This document shows, in pieces, positions 24,701 through 39,000 of a stretch of DNA of 64,000 nucleotides. Origin of the DNA: Otis tarda (Eukaryota; Chordata; Aves; Otidiformes; Otididae); contig CM048552.1 in the NCBI GenBank assembly GCA_026413225.1, positions 144,225,053-144,289,052 of the forward strand, read 5' to 3'. The notes beneath the pieces are model-generated. The model was not told where the DNA came from. It was given only the letters and a program-made list of their open reading frames with translations, and ran no database searches. A program made the position numbers and the translations under genes. Every line of letters starts with the position of its first letter. Position 1 is the stretch's first letter.

Positions 24701-27700
24701 ATTAATGATACGAGGCTCAGAGGACTGATTATATATCCATAAGAGATTTTATGTTCAAAGGGGTAACATTTGATTTAACTGAGTTTATATTTAGAAAGAC
24801 AGGATCTGTTTCTTCCAAGCACTCTATTAGATTTGGATGATTTTTTTTAAAACACATTTCACATTTTCTTACTTTTTTCTGCAATACTTTGCGTGCTTTT
24901 GTACACCGCTTTAAAAAAATACTCAAACATTAAGAAGGCTAAAAGTACAGAAGAGCAAACTAGACCATCAATAGCTGCAAACTTTGCTGTCCTCTATTTT
25001 CAACTGAACTGAAAACACTGGAATATTTCTTGAATCTCTGCATGTATATTTTAGTGTTTGCAGTAGGAATGGCATTCCAGGCATGCCCACATTTTTCTGC
25101 CTTGCAGCAATCTTCCAGTAATGGGCAACTTGGAACACTGTAAACCTTCTCACTAGGGAAAAGATAAGTAATTGGCTACAAAAAATGTCATCATTTCTAT
25201 TGCCTAAATCTAAGATTCTTTTTAAAATGAACCACGGTGTCTACAATTTGATCAGAACAGCACCAAGAAAAATAAAGCAATGAAAACCCATTAATCAATT
25301 CAGTCTTACTATTTTTATTCTGGCATCTTGCACTGCAGCTCAATATTACTGCATCTGGTAGAGCCTGAAGCACGGCCTTACAGATTGTTTCAGACCTCAG
25401 GTATGTAGCTAGCACAGATTCCCACCATAAAGCTCCTTGTATGTTATTAATGTGTTAGTTGACCAGATGCTCTAAACAACATGCAATGGGTTTGTCAGCT
25501 TCATTTTGGTGTGGCTGTCACACACTGTTGCCTGAAGCAGTGTCATGCATTTAAGTTAATCTTGAGCATATGAACAAGGAGAGGAAGTGAAGTTTTGTTT
25601 CTGGGGTGAAAAATGAACAACTCAAATAACTAACTATTGTGCAGGTGTGGATGCAAACACACTCATATTATTCTGCAGTGTTCCTAGTCCTACCTCCAGA
25701 ACATTCAACAGTCCCACCAGTGGCTGACAAAGGAAAATCAAAACCATGTAGACCAGCTGGAAAGCCGTCGCATGGCAACTCTAATGAAAAAGAGTTTCTT
25801 TAAGTAGCTTAGTCATACAACCACTGGAGGCTGTAGGGACCCAGAGGCCACTGAAGAAATAAATGGTGGTGCTCTTTGTAATCAACTCTTTATTTTTCTT
25901 TTGCCTAGTATTTCATCCAAAATACTCTTACTCCCTCAGAATAAAAAAAAAAAAAGTAGCTATTAGTACAGAGTCATCTCACTATGCTTAATAGCTACTA
26001 ATGCATTTTTCTTCTAATTACTTGTCCAAACACTCTTGAATTCTTACCAAATTTTAGCACCCACACTGTCCTTTGGTAGGAGTTCCACAATTAATTATGC
26101 TTAACTTCTCATTTCCAGCCTGCATTTTGCTACCTGTGTCTTACTTATTTATTCTTGTGCTGACATCGTCCTTCAGACAGAATACCTCTTCTTCCTTACT
26201 GATGTTCATGTGAATCCTAACTACCTCAATAAACTAAATTTTATGGCAGAATCTCAAAATTAGGTTATTTCCACAATGCTTAAACCAGTGCTGATAGAGA
26301 TAACCAAGACAGTTTAATAAGCTACCTGAGTACCAAAAGTAGCACAGCAGTCTCCCTTGGCTCAGGAGGATAAATTATCCCAAGTGAACCACACTCAAAG
26401 AATATTTTTGTGCAGCAGTATATAGTACTTTAAAACCATATGAAGAAAATTGATCATGTAGAGCAAAATCTGCCAAAGATCGCTACACTGGGATCAAGTC
26501 ACAGTGTTGATTCTTCCTTCACATTGAAACACACATTAATACCATTCATTGGCATTGATGCCAATGTTGTAGCATCTCTGTATTAAGGAATCCTGCTTGC
26601 CAAATGAGGTTGATCAAACCAATCTGGTACACGGAGTGGGAGAGTTGTTGTGTTGAATAGCAGCCCTGCATTATGCCATTGGGCTCAATTTTTCACATAT
26701 GCAGTTTGCACATGTACATAAGGACTGCAACAACAGACACACACCTACTACATGCCCTAATATGTCAGATGATTCATCTCATCATGTCACCTGAAGCACA
26801 TACAAAACCTGTCCAGAGAATAAAGAGCTTTCAAATTATGTCAATACTTCCTAATTCTTATGAGGAAAGAGACTAGAGAGCTCCAGGAGCCACTTTTGAA
26901 AAAGATCTTCAACAGGAAGGGGTAGGTATGTTTTAGTAACTGACTGTTAGCACACTACCATGTGTCTTTTCCCTATAAACCACTGTTTTCTCCTTATTCA
27001 TCCTGGCAACCGAACCAAGCAGAGCTCAGTATTGCCACCTAAGGAACAGCAACCGTCCCCAGAGCACAGCAAGGTTAGGGTGTGTAGGGTGTGAATTAGT
27101 TGGCACTAGAGGAAAATACTCTAGAAATTACTTGAGATTCATTTCACATTTCTGAAATATCAAGGGAAATTTATATAAAAAGTAAGAAATTTCAAATATT
27201 AACCTTGTTCATATGTGCGTAGAGATGCAGGGAATATTATCTGAAATTTGTGCTTTTTTGTGCTTGCCTAGAGTTGAAACTGTGAGGATTTCCAGGGGAA
27301 CAAATGAAAGGGATGCAGAGGGAAGCAGTGCTGTACTGTGAATTCTACAACCGTTTTTATTTTATTCAAAGAAGACATCCATCTCGGAATCTGTAATCAG
27401 CATGTTCCCTCAAACTTGTCATAGCAGGCAGTAATAAATCATGTAGACATTCACTCAGTCATCCACTTCATAAGTCCCACCAACTGCCATGTATCTGGAG
27501 ACTGATATGAATGTACGCAACACTGAAAATACAACTCAGTTGTGAAATAAGCAAATCACAGTGGAGATGTCCTAGTATTATGATAATAATAGTGCTAAAA
27601 GTGTTCAAGGCAAAGCCCACAATTCAGTGTGAATCTAAAGAAATAAACTATTGTTACCTACATGACCAAAAATGTTGACAAAACTATAAAACATTATTTT

Positions 27701-29433
27701 ATTATTCCTCCATGGGTTTTCCCATCTGACAAGAAACTGTAAAGAACATACATAGAAACTGTGACACATCCAACTTCTGCTTGATCCTGTGTAATCTCCA
27801 TCTCCGTGGAGGGTGGTATGTGTATAATGGCAATGCATCTACATTTTCAAGGGCAGAAGGGCTCTGAGCTAATAGATCTAAACTAGGAGGAAACTCTGCA
27901 AATTAATATGTATTTGAAACTTTGCCGCAGAGCAGAGCCTTCTAAAGTTCACACTGATAACCTCTCTCTTTAAATTAAAAACACAAAGCATAATTCACTT
28001 GCATTCAGCAACTGTCTAGCTATCAGGGAATGCAATATTTGAAGCAACTTCCCTCTATTAGAGCTCACCTTCTTTGGATATTGCTAGCACAGAACCTATT
28101 ATATGTATGTGGTAGGTTTAATTAGTATCTCTAGACTGGGATTTAATTTTTAAGATCACACACTACTTTCCCAGTAGCACAAAAATCAGCAGCAGGTTGT
28201 CACAAGGTAAGAGCAGCTTTATGCAGTAACTAAAGATAGCTGAGGTGCATATAGTTCAGTGAAAAGTGTTCATTAGCAGGCAAGCTCATTCAGGAGGTGT
28301 CTGTCTCCTGTTCAGTTGAGTATGTGCATATTCCACACATCTGAATTAAACACTTCACTGTGTACTTTTGCCCAGGCTCACTTATGTAAGTAAATCATAA
28401 AAAAGGCAATGTAGTGACACTGTTTTGGGGGAAAGGGAAATGTTTACACTGGTAGGTTTAAAAAAAACCACAACACATTTTCCTGGGGAAAAAGAAGAAT
28501 ACATTCTGGATCAGCTGAAATTCATATCTGATTTCTGCTTGAGGATCATTGTATACTGTTCATAAATGAAAATCAATATCCTACTATCACAGCAGCATAT
28601 ACATTATGAAGACATTAAATACTGTTACTCTTCTACCACTTTTCAAGATATGATGGAGACAACGTTGTTTTCTAAACAGAAAGACAAAACAATACATTTC
28701 CCATTCACTTTTGCAGAACACAGGTCCTGAGTCTTCAAGTCTACCGAATGAAAAATCTCTAGTGGAGATCCTTTTAAAAATGTTTGTAAAACATTTGCAT
28801 AATCTTTTCCTCACAGTAATATCAGACCTCAAAATTAACTCACCTGACTTTCGTTTTCCATCCATTTCACCAATGTATTGGTTTTACCTTTTAGGTAGGT
28901 TTTAAATATACCAACACCACCTCATACAATACCACATTGGGACTACTGGGTAAGCTGAGCAATAAAAGGAAAATGAGATTTAGATCAGTTACACCATTAT
29001 TTTACATTCCTGGAACAGAGAGGCATTACCATGCTACTTGCTATGAACTCAGATGTTCAGTGCTGGACCCCAAGCTGTGCACCGCTACAAGAAAACTTCC
29101 ATTTCTATTCTCATTTGCATGTCACATAGTTGCATAGATTAACATAGCATAGACTGGCGTGCATATCTGTTCCTGCTGCAAGTGTAACTATAGTATCAAC
29201 TAAAAAAGTTGGTTCTGGCAAAAGTAACAGAGTAAATCTACAGAAAACTTCATGGCATAAGTCCAGCAACCAAGAGTTCTAGAGAGGACAACAAAAATCC
29301 CTTGAATATTTAAGCAAACCTAAACTTTCTATACTTGTTATGGAATGGTTGAACAACCTCACAGAAATCAGAATTAAACTCATGCCCCTGATACTAGTCA
29401 TATAAAACAATAAACCATCACAGCAGTACTTAC
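18779..29433 (-). other. GABRG3 intron, long segment with no gene or recognisable mobile element
   Basis: More than 10 kb of AT-rich intron beginning (in gene orientation) with the GTAAGT donor of the Cys-loop exon. I see only small repeats: (GTTT)n at 22,125-22,144, T runs near 22,750 and 24,118, and an A run near 23,778. The 138-bp exon expected next was looked for by its coding signature and not found. Open frames of 60-90 codons have no domains. Confidence 0.6.
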
Positions 29434-29516
29434 AGCTAGAGAATATCAGAGGACACGAGTGCTCATCCATTGGAAAATTGTGCAGCTGCAGCTGGCACTC
29501 CGCGTTGATGGTAAGC
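29434..29516 (-). CDS. GABRG3: GABA-A receptor gamma-3 subunit, 83-bp Cys-loop exon (partial gene)
   Basis: This exon encodes the Cys-loop of a GABA-gated chloride channel subunit, part of the extracellular domain. On the minus strand it reads [20 protein letters not shown] followed by CPLIFSS. The two loop cysteines are separated by 13 residues, as in all Cys-loop receptors. The first base completes the split arginine codon left by the upstream exon, and the last base starts the next codon. It is bounded by an AG acceptor (29518-29517) and a GTAAGT donor beginning at 29433. The length of 83 bp is the usual size for this exon in GABA-A subunit genes (family knowledge). The assignment to gamma-3 rests mainly on the upstream exon. 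The exon that should follow was not found to the left, so it probably lies outside the window. Confidence 0.95.
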
Positions 29517-31851
29517 CTACGGAGAAAGCAAGCATTTGTTACTGCACATCAGCACAATGAACAGTCAGAGGAGGAGGCTGGGTAACCTTAGGTATCATGC
29601 AAGCGTGCTTTGACATCTGTAAGGCAGGCCTGAAAGGAAAGGACTATATGTGCAGATTGTTCATTTGCTATATAGGCCTGATCCAAAACAATAATAATTA
29701 TCTAAAAACACATATAATTTCAGATATATTACTAAAAGTTTCTTGATCCAAGAAATTTGTGCATATGTTTTTCTCTAGATAATTCATCATTGAAGGACAC
29801 GGGACGGAAGCAACTCTTCTTTACAAAATTAACAGGAAACATAGCTGTTGTGATGGTATGTAATTCCACAAAAATAAAATTTCATAAAGAATCTTATAAG
29901 GATTATAAGGATACACTTACTTATAGTGTAAACATAAAATTCTATCAATCATTCTGGGCTGTATCTCAAAAACTTAATAAATCTCTGTAAGCCATTCTCA
30001 GTTGTACAGATGTGACAGAGATCAGGAGAAATGTCTTCAGTCGTGCTTGAAAGCTTGTTTTATGTGATACCCCTAAGATACGTGACACTATGAACAGAGC
30101 TGATTTTAAAAAGACTATTAAAATCAGATAATCTTCAGTCTGATAGCTTACAAAGTAGATCTATTTACCCAGGTAGATTGTATTAAGTGCTAGTTTATTA
30201 CACAGATTTTTTTCAGGAAATAGACACTACATTAATCGCATGCCTGAATTTATGCAGCAAGTGTGGGCTGTGAGGTTTTTTTGTTGGCTTCTTTTTCTTC
30301 TTTTGTTTTTTAAACTAATTCAGAAGTTAACAAACGGGATTGGAAAAGGTTTGTGTCTCAAACTTAGGATGGCACAGAGAAAATCTCTGTCTTGGAGAAG
30401 GTCACCTGTGAGGAACTTAACAGGTTTTTTTTTTTTCCCTGAAACTAGAAGAAGTTTTGCAGGGTTACAGCAGGAGTGCATTCACACCCAAAAGCACGCA
30501 AGGAAGAAGAGGGAAAGGCATGGAGTATGACTGAACCTTGTACACTTTCTCCTGAATACAGAATACCTATCAGCACTTGATAGTACCAGGACATACAGTA
30601 GTTACCGCTTCCATGCCACACCAATTCTGTGTGCTCACTTAAGTCTGATAAATTGGTTTTGAATTACACAGTGCTATCAATGAAGAATGATCATTCTAAC
30701 AGTTCATCCTATGTAAAAAAAGAGGCTGGCTTGAGCGAGTAGAAAGGACTCAAAACATCTTTCACAACCTGAAAATGCTCATTCAAACAATCCACTGGGT
30801 CAAATACACCTTTTTTAAGGTGTTTTAGATAATTTTTGCAATTCATTCAACAAATACTTTCTTTCTTTAGTGATAGGTATGTCAATCTAACTACTATTAG
30901 GTAGATACTTAACTTGCCCTGAAATACTGAAACAAGACTTAACAAATAAAACAAGAAAAAAAAAAACCAACTCAACCAAGAGGATATTGGAGTTGACATC
31001 CTAATTACCAAAGTCTTTAGCTAAAGGCTACTGAAATAAGCAAGAGCTGTCACAGTGAAGCAGGCCTAAGAAAGGAAGGGCACTAAAAATGTCAGTAGCA
31101 TTTCCAGCTGTTTCATTCCTTTCTTAATGTTTGACAAACACTTGCTACTGAAGGCCAACTGCAATTGCAAGTGTCATCAGAATATGCTGTTGCTCTGAGA
31201 GGGCTAAATACAATCAGTGAAGAAAATGTAACGTGACAGGGATGTTTCTCAAAAAGTTTGCCATGTAGAATATGGCTTATGGCAAAAGTCCCTTCTGAGC
31301 AATTCGTCTCTTCCACAAGTAAACAAATATTTTGATTTCCATGGGCTTTTTTAATGCAAATACATACAGTATTTCTAATACCATACAGCTGATGGTATCA
31401 CAAAGATTAGAAAAGCCTTTCCTCCAGCAATACACCCTTGTGATGAGATGTGACAGACTATCTGTCAGAGTGATTTATTTGAAGAAGCAAGTATTGGCAT
31501 TAACATGAATCTAGAAATACTTTATCCAGCCCTGCATCTAACTCTGATTAGAAAAGTTTCTGACAGGTTTTATGGAACTATGTGCTCTTGACTTTATTAC
31601 AAGCACTAAAGAGTACAATTTCTACAATTTAGACAGACCTATTTCCAATTCTCAAGGCTTCTTTTCTAGGAAGAGAAGATTTTGTTTTTTAAACTCTACC
31701 GTACTTACGTCTGAATATTTCAGACCTGACCTGTCAAGCACGGTCAGGTAAGCATCAGGAGGAAAACAGCAGAGGAGAACAAAGACACTGCTCAAAATTA
31801 CTATTACTATGCCAGAGAAGAAGCTTTCAGCCCTGCACACTGAGTGCTCAC
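29517..31851 (-). other. Complete GABRG3 intron between the 221-bp and 83-bp exons
   Basis: This 2,335-bp intron begins with GTGAGC and ends with CTCCGTAG in gene orientation. It is AT-rich and contains no recognised mobile element. Small low-complexity runs occur, including a T run near 30425-30436 and an A run at about 30955-30966. The apparent 96-codon reading frame at 30240-30530 on the plus strand has no recognisable domain and I treat it as chance. Confidence 0.9.
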
Positions 31852-32072
31852 CTGAGGGTGTACAAGATCTTGCCATCATTCCATATGCGGAGGAGCTGGT
31901 TGGGGGTTGTGATCCAGTGAGCCTCCGCCGTCTTGGAGTTGCGAAATATCGTGTCTGGAATCCAGATCAAGCCAACCATGTTGCTGTTCAGAGTCAGTAT
32001 TTTCATGGTGCTGTTGAAGCGAAGACGGCTATCTGTCCACGTCTGGGCAAAAAATATATCAATTTGATATTC
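31852..32072 (-). CDS. GABRG3: GABA-A receptor gamma-3 subunit, 221-bp extracellular-domain exon (partial gene)
   Basis: The exon encodes 73 full codons plus two bases of the N-terminal ligand-binding domain. It begins [20 protein letters not shown] and ends [12 protein letters not shown]. Visible landmarks are the FFAQTW segment (binding loop D region), an N-S-T glycosylation sequon after RF, the WIPDT motif, HWITTPN and [11 protein letters not shown]. Details such as EYQ at the start, TWTDSRLRF and [11 protein letters not shown] point to gamma-3 rather than gamma-1 or gamma-2, judged from memory of the family. The acceptor is CATTGCAG just above 32072; the donor is GTGAGC from 31851 downward. 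The exon starts in phase 0 and ends with two bases of an arginine codon, which the next exon completes. The 221-bp length is typical of this exon in GABA-A genes. The reading frame is intact, with no sign of pseudogene decay. Confidence 0.96.
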
Positions 32073-35000
32073 CTGCAATGAAAGCATGATACACAAATGG
32101 AGATCAGTTCCATGCTTCCTACTGCTACTAGGTCTTTGATAAGGTCTATCCAGATGCAGAGTGGCAGAATACATTCAGGCAGAATGTTTCCTTTTCCTAC
32201 TGCCCAAGGACTTTTTTTTCTTTTTTTTTTTTTTTTTTTTTCCTCCAGCTACTTTAGAAAGTAGACCAAATATCTCACTTGCCTTGGTCCTGTGCCATAA
32301 CCATTTCTGCACTAGTACATTCTTTTCCATTGTCTCTGAACAGTCACAGCTAAAAGATACAATTTGTAGAGACTTCTTTATCGTAGGGCAGACTGGTAAA
32401 AGAGGTGTAAAAAATGAACAGGAGCAACACACATAAGTTGGAGAATGGTAAATTCCCCTGATTGCACCTCTATCTTTTTGGGGGAGGGAGGTGTTTAAAT
32501 TCAACAAATTAATTGTAATGTTTGTTGCCAATGTTCAGCCACTTGGTCACGCTACAGCAGAATTGAAAAAGTGTGTTTGTGCTTCTTTACAGATGCCTCA
32601 TGTACCTCAAATGCTAGGAGTGGAGCAGTCATTACCTTACTGCCTTAAATAGGCTAATATCATAATTTACGTGAATCTCATCCTTTCTTTCACTCCATGT
32701 TTACTGCTGTGTTTCTGTAGGTAAGCAATCATGGTAAGTCTAACTTCAGAAATTAAAACACACGTGGACAAACAGACACGCAAACACACTTATTTATACA
32801 TTTAATACCCCATGGAAGAATTTGTGCAAAACCCTGTGAATTCCAGCCACTGGAGACTGGGAAAGGTCACTTTTGCATCTGCTTATGTTCCTCTCCCTCT
32901 TTCCAGACTGTCCTACCTGTGAACCCTGTGGAAATGGCCGTATGACCATGTCACAGAAGTCCCTCTCAGTATTGCAGGGCTAGCCACATCCATGACAGCG
33001 ATAGCTGATGTGACACAAAGCGTATGCTTTACAATGCAGACTAATACAGAGGCTGGGGATAATCCAGAGAAAGCCATCTCCTTTGGGCTCCTGGTAGATG
33101 CACTCTTGGTGTATTTGAACAAAGGATAATTAAGGCTGTGTGGAAAATCTGACATGTCTTTGCCTTTGACTACTCTGAACTTGCTTTTATTGCATTTTTG
33201 TTTGTCTAGTCCTAATTTTTAAAAGGGAAGGTGTAAAAAGAAATGCTATTATGCAAATAGTATTGTATTTTTTTTTTCTTTATAGATAGCTAGAAGAGCT
33301 TGTATTCTGAACTGAGGACAGAATTTTTGCTGAGAGCCATCTGATTCTTCTGTGCTATAACATTTTTGGCAGGTCATCCTTCCAAAGTTGATGTTATTAC
33401 ACCAGGAAACCTAATTCACTAATATTGTAATCCTAGTCCAAAACACACTCTGGGCCTCTCATCTCTAGATGGCAAATGATCAATAGGTGCATAAGTGGTG
33501 CTAGCATGTATCCAAACACCAGGTAATAGATCACGTTAGGAATTAAAGCCTAGCCACCAAAGGCACTCAGGATCATTTTTCTTTATAGTCTATCTCACTA
33601 CCATTTTTCATTTTATTATTAGCTTTATCTTCTCAGGGAAGCTGACAGATTTCAGTCTGAAGAGACTTTTCTTTCATCTCAATGAGCATAAAGCTGCATA
33701 TCTCCACACACTTAAAGGATGCAACATCATGTACAGTTTACCGTCATTGCTAGCTCTAAATATTCAAAAATGACACCCTTAATTCACTAAGTTTAAGAAG
33801 GTAGAGTGCTGATCTCATTGCTTTACACTCAACTCTATTATTTTAGTCCTTCAAAGTTCAGTGACAAAAATTTGGCACATTCAGCTTCTACAGAGAAGAA
33901 TATGCCAGACATGTTTATGGGTTTTTCCAAATGCTGAGTGAGTAGAGTTGCTTTTTTTAGCTCACATGTGAGAATCAGTATTTATAGAATCAAAGACCAT
34001 TTGTATACAGCTGGCTAATGACAGTGCTGTCTTTTTACAGGACAATTTTTTTCATGATATTCATATTTGAGGTTATTTTATAAGAAAGCTTTATTTTTTT
34101 TTACTAAATTTAGGAGTAGCCATAATTCCCTTCTAGTAGATCATACATACTTAATGATATTTAGGACTTTAGGATCTAGGATATTTAGGATTTCTACCCT
34201 GCCAAAGGAAAGGAAGCCCTTGAGCTCCATAATCCAGTGTCCTGAGAAGGTACTGTGACTAGATCTGAGCAAAGTGGGCACCAGAAGCAGGATAGATGTA
34301 TCACTGTGGTTTCCATCCAGGCAAACTGCGTTGGCTGAGAAACAGTTTACAATAGTCTAGAAGCAAGGCCATGCTAACACCACTGTCCAACTTTGACTTT
34401 GCATCTCTTTTACTTATTACTGTAACTGGAACACACCAGCAATGATTGTTATTCAAAATATCTCTGCAGTGGGTCACTGTAACTCAGTTCACCTTAATAA
34501 AAACATTTCAACTCAAGATAAATGGTTCACAGATCTTCTTAGTTATTTAGTTTTTTAAAAAAAACTTTTTTTTTCTCATTGTAAACTTAGGTCATAAAAA
34601 GCAAAGCAGTATTTTTAAAAGTCAAACAACGCTGTTTGAAATTAGTTGCATTGACTTTTTCAACACTTTATCCCTATTTTTTTATTTAAAGTATTTACTA
34701 TGTTCATTCAGAATGTACAAACTACAAAACAAAATTTTCCCAGAAAAAAAATAAATGCACATTCCCATTTGATATCTGAACTGCAATTTCATCCTTTTCA
34801 TTCTCTCCATTAATCCTTTTCAGAAGTGAATGTTAAACAGTACATCCTTTACATTAATCTTTGTAATTGCTTCAGTCTTCAACCAAGCAGATAATGGGGT
34901 ATGATATTCGTACATTCACTCTCCGAGGAAGGGACAGAGGTCACTTTCAAAACTGGCACTCAGTTCTTCATTTCTATGGAGCTAGGCTTTTGCACACTTC

Positions 35001-35792
35001 AGGAAAATTACGTTTATCTTCCCTGACAACAGATACCCAGTTCCCAGTGAAGTTAACAGCTTCCATACACTGCTTTGCACAAAGCGGGTACAGTGATCTC
35101 CAACACACAGCATCCCAAAAGAAACTGCCAGAAGAACGGTTTCTATGCTGGTCTTATACACAGGACAATATAAGAACATAAGAACATAAGACGGGAATTA
35201 TTTTCATTTGATACCTGCCATTTAGATGAAAGCCTATGTCCAAAGACCTTTATTAAATGTAATTGTTGCACGTAGAGAGTTTAGGCAGGACATTAGATTT
35301 TAGCAAAATGATGCCTCAGATGAAGCAACATCCTACAAGTCTAATACTATTCTTTGTGTTCTGTTCTACCACTGCACCAGAAATGCTGCTTAATATCCTT
35401 CTGATTCTTTCTCCTCCTGTTTAATTTTTTGGCAGCAACCATCGATTACAGGAACACAAGGAAGAACTAAAAACCAATAATATATTCAATAAGGTTTCTC
35501 TCCAGCAGGAGAAAGGTGAAACTATGTTCTCCATTAAAAGACGTTGAGGTTATGCACAGTAAAGTGTTCTGTCACTAGGTTTTCTTGTCTTACAGGCACC
35601 TAATTGGCTATGCTACTGGAACAGGCTCAAGATTTTCCCTACTTACACGACATATTAATATTGCACCGGTATGTGTTAACTGAAGCTACACTCCAAATCA
35701 GCCGCACTTACGAAGACACTGTTCTTCAGAAGTAAGAGGCAACTATACGGAGAAAAATAAATCTACTTGTTAACATGAAGGGAAATTACAGG
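32073..35792 (-). other. GABRG3 upstream intron, segment with no gene
   Basis: Part of the large intron upstream of the 221-bp exon. A long T tract (32212-32241, broken by a single C) lies about 140 bp upstream of the exon in gene orientation, where it reads as an A run and so is not the polypyrimidine tract. A short ATAAGAACATAAGAACATAAG repeat lies near 35169-35190. I see no other gene or mobile element. The small 68-bp exon expected upstream was looked for by its coding signature and not seen. Confidence 0.7.
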
Positions 35793-36012
35793 GAAGTAAG
35801 GAAGAAATTCTTTACTATGAGGGTGGTGAGGCAATGGCACAGGTTGCCCAGAGAAACTGTGGATGCCCCATCCCTGGAAATGTTCAAGGCAGGGTTGGAT
35901 GGGGCTTTAAGTGACCTGGTCTAGTGGAAGGTGTCCCTGCTCATGGCAGGGAGGTTGGAACTAGACGATCTTTAAGGTCCCTTCCAACCCAAACCATTCT
36001 ATGATTCTATGA
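35793..36012 (+). mobile_element. CR1 LINE 3' tail
   Basis: A well preserved tail: GAAGAAATTCTTTACTATGA, CACAGGTTGCCCAGAGAA, GGTTGGATGGGGCTTTAAG and CCCTTCCAACCCAAACC, ending ATTCTATGATTCTATGA. It is about 220 bp, in the intron upstream of the 221-bp exon, antisense to GABRG3. Confidence 0.94.
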
Positions 36013-39000
36013 AAGAATTTGCCATCTGTTCTGTTTTGCAACTTACCTTTAAATGAATGCATTATTTTATGCATTTTGTCATGTAAAAAACTAGTTTGTT
36101 CTAATTGCAAGACTTATTAAGAAACATTCAATACAATCTGAAAATAATAAGTAACATTCAGTCACTGAAAACCTATCACCTCCAACAAGATTATCTTTGA
36201 AACCAGGATTTTAAAATTGGTGCTTGGCAATGCTTACTTAACTTCCATAATAACTTCTAAAACCAAGAAAACAGATTATGGTCCTTTTACCTGTACAGTA
36301 TGCCAGTAATTGTCTCACGGAGAACATTTCTTCCCATTCAAATTTTATAAACTCTCCTTTAAATATGAAACTTTTGCTGAAAAAAAGGAACCATCTGAGG
36401 AAACGTAACAGTTTTTTTTTTCTAAATCAAATGATGATTTAATTAAACAACATTTTGCTGTTTTGTGGTTATGTACATAGCAACAAGCTAGATTCAAGTT
36501 TTCCTTCTTACTTTCTACTGATTTGTGGACAAGGGGACATAATCCAGAGTTAACAACAGTATTAGCTGCCAATAACTGTACATAGTCAGGGTTCCAACTA
36601 CTTGATTTTAGCGTACTTTGTACATTTTCGAATACTGCTAATGTGGTATCATTAGTGCCTTGAAAATAATAAAGTCAGCAGTGAATTATTTGATCTGCAA
36701 CTGTGAAGGAATGATTAATGATTTGAAACACCTTGAAAGTGCCATGGTTTGAGGCATTTGTAGTCATAGAGAAAAACACATGCTTTTCTACAGAGTCTTT
36801 CATTGTGTTCTCAGTCCAAAGAGGAGGTAACGTTGTTGGCAATACATGAAGCTTTTCTCCTACCATGATGTATCATTTTAGCTGTGGTTAATCCTGGAAA
36901 ATACAATTTAATTGGCTGTCACAGTTGAGTGATCTATTTGAATGACTATGGATAATAGCACGATATGCCTTTGTTGCTTCTGCTGCAGCCTTCTCATTTT
37001 CTGCATTTTCACAATTCCTCACAACAACAACAACAATGTCAAGAGTCTTGTCCTGGAAAAAATCCAGTAATTTCTTGGATGACACCTTCCAAGTTCTTCC
37101 TATTGCCTACCAGAAAATGCACCATCACCTCAAGACTCCATTTTCCTATACTGTAGGAAGCCTTTGGGCAACAATTGCTGTATTTTATGGCTGATTCAGA
37201 ATTATTTCTCTAACTTTTTCGAAATGTTTTTTATTTTTTTAATTTTAGAGCCTATATCTTGACTGTTGATGGAGTGAGATTGTCTTTGATTAAATTTATT
37301 ACTGGGATTTGTATGAGGCTGATACTTAATCAACTAAAAATACCTAAATTATTAGAGTCCATTTTAGATTATTCTAATTCTGTGCCCTCCGCACGCCTTC
37401 TATATCCTGCCAACATGCCACAAACACTGTTCCCATAAGCTTGAAACTACTCTAATAAAATGTGTAAGGGATAAAATTTCCTTCAGTTATCAAAAGGCTT
37501 GACTTCACCAAAGTGAACAATCCTATTTCTAATTCTTAAACTGTTCTGGAAATAAGTATTAAACTTCCCTTTTATATCTCAGTCCAAACCATTCAATATG
37601 AAACATGCTTAAAAAATATTAAATAATAGAACTTTTTACACAAAACAGCATCACAGAAATGTTAAACATCATGGTTTAAGACTGGGACATGGGACAAGGC
37701 TGTTCAGGGAAACAGGAGACAAATGGGAGCAAAACCCCTGAACAGTGGGAGTCTCCCTCTTTCTGCACTCGGTCATAGACCACAGGTGAACAAGCCAGAA
37801 AAGTTCTTTCTTTATGCCCTTGCCATGCTCAGATTAAAAGTATGAAGATAAGTCTTTGAGATACTGTGTTTTAATAGGAAATGTCCCAAAGATTAAAGTG
37901 ACACCCATGATGTCTGTTTATTTACTCTGTAATTTGGTGCACTTGAAGAACATTAAGAGAGGGTAATCTTTTCAGAGTTTGCAGTTCATTTTCAATAAAA
38001 GAATATTTTTTTCCAGTTTAGCTCACTGCTGAAAGGAAAGTTTAATCAACAATGGAATTGCCAAAGATTAGCCTGCAAAGGACTGTCTGATTGATTCAGC
38101 TGCTCCTTTAGTTGTGTGACAAATAAGTGAAAGAAGAATGCTCCCTGAAATACTGGATAAGTACTTCCCTGAAACAGAACATTCACACACCTAATATCAA
38201 AACATGCAGACTAATTCTGGGGACCACAGCCCACCTTTAGCTCCCATGATTCATCCTATCTTACCCTGGATAAGTGGAGTAGAAGGAGGAGAGAACTGTC
38301 CTTTGTTTAGGTGGAACATCTTCTGAACAGGCGTTTGATCATTTGAAGAGGTACAGGCTGTGCTCATGGCTAGTTTTGATCTTGATGGAAATAAATATTC
38401 CCACAGCAAATGCTTCATAATGTGTGCTGTTGGTTCCCCAGACTGAATAGTATACAGGTTATAAAAAGCCCATAATTGTGGTAATTCCAGGAGAGCCCTG
38501 AAAGGCTTAAAACGTTACCTTAGCATTACTCCTTGACAGATACTGCTTATTTTTGCACCATGTGTGCACCTTGCATTCTAGTTTTAAAAACTGGTAAAAA
38601 TCTCTCAGATATCTCATTGGAAGGAACTGAAAGTAGTGGAATGGTCTACTGTTTTCCAGTGAAGTCATTTTGACTCCTACACACTCTTATTTTTTTTGTA
38701 AATAATGCAGAAAAAAACAAATGAAGTCTGCTGGAGAAAACCTGGTAAAATAAACAGTGTATTTCATATGCAGCATATATTCAAAACCCTTGTGGTACCA
38801 TCAAGACCAGCACAAGCCTTCTGTGAGGACAATAATTCTCACATGTGTGGCCCGAAAGTTGCACTTGCTTTCAGCGTGGCTTGGAGTGAGTGGAGCAGCA
38901 CTGTTAGGGCCGTCTGTAAGTTTCCCTGAAATAGCTCTGCCAGCATGGAGCTTCACGTTTTCAGAGGTTGCTTACAATACCGGGGTTTGAGGCCTAAGGA

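Noticed and set aside
1-29433. Looked for the 138-bp GABRG3 exon that should follow the Cys-loop exon
   Set aside because: No minus-strand match to the expected coding signature was seen; it probably lies outside the window.
32212-32241. Long T tract near the 221-bp exon as a splicing polypyrimidine tract
   Set aside because: The gene is on the other strand, so the tract reads as A, and it is about 140 bp from the acceptor.
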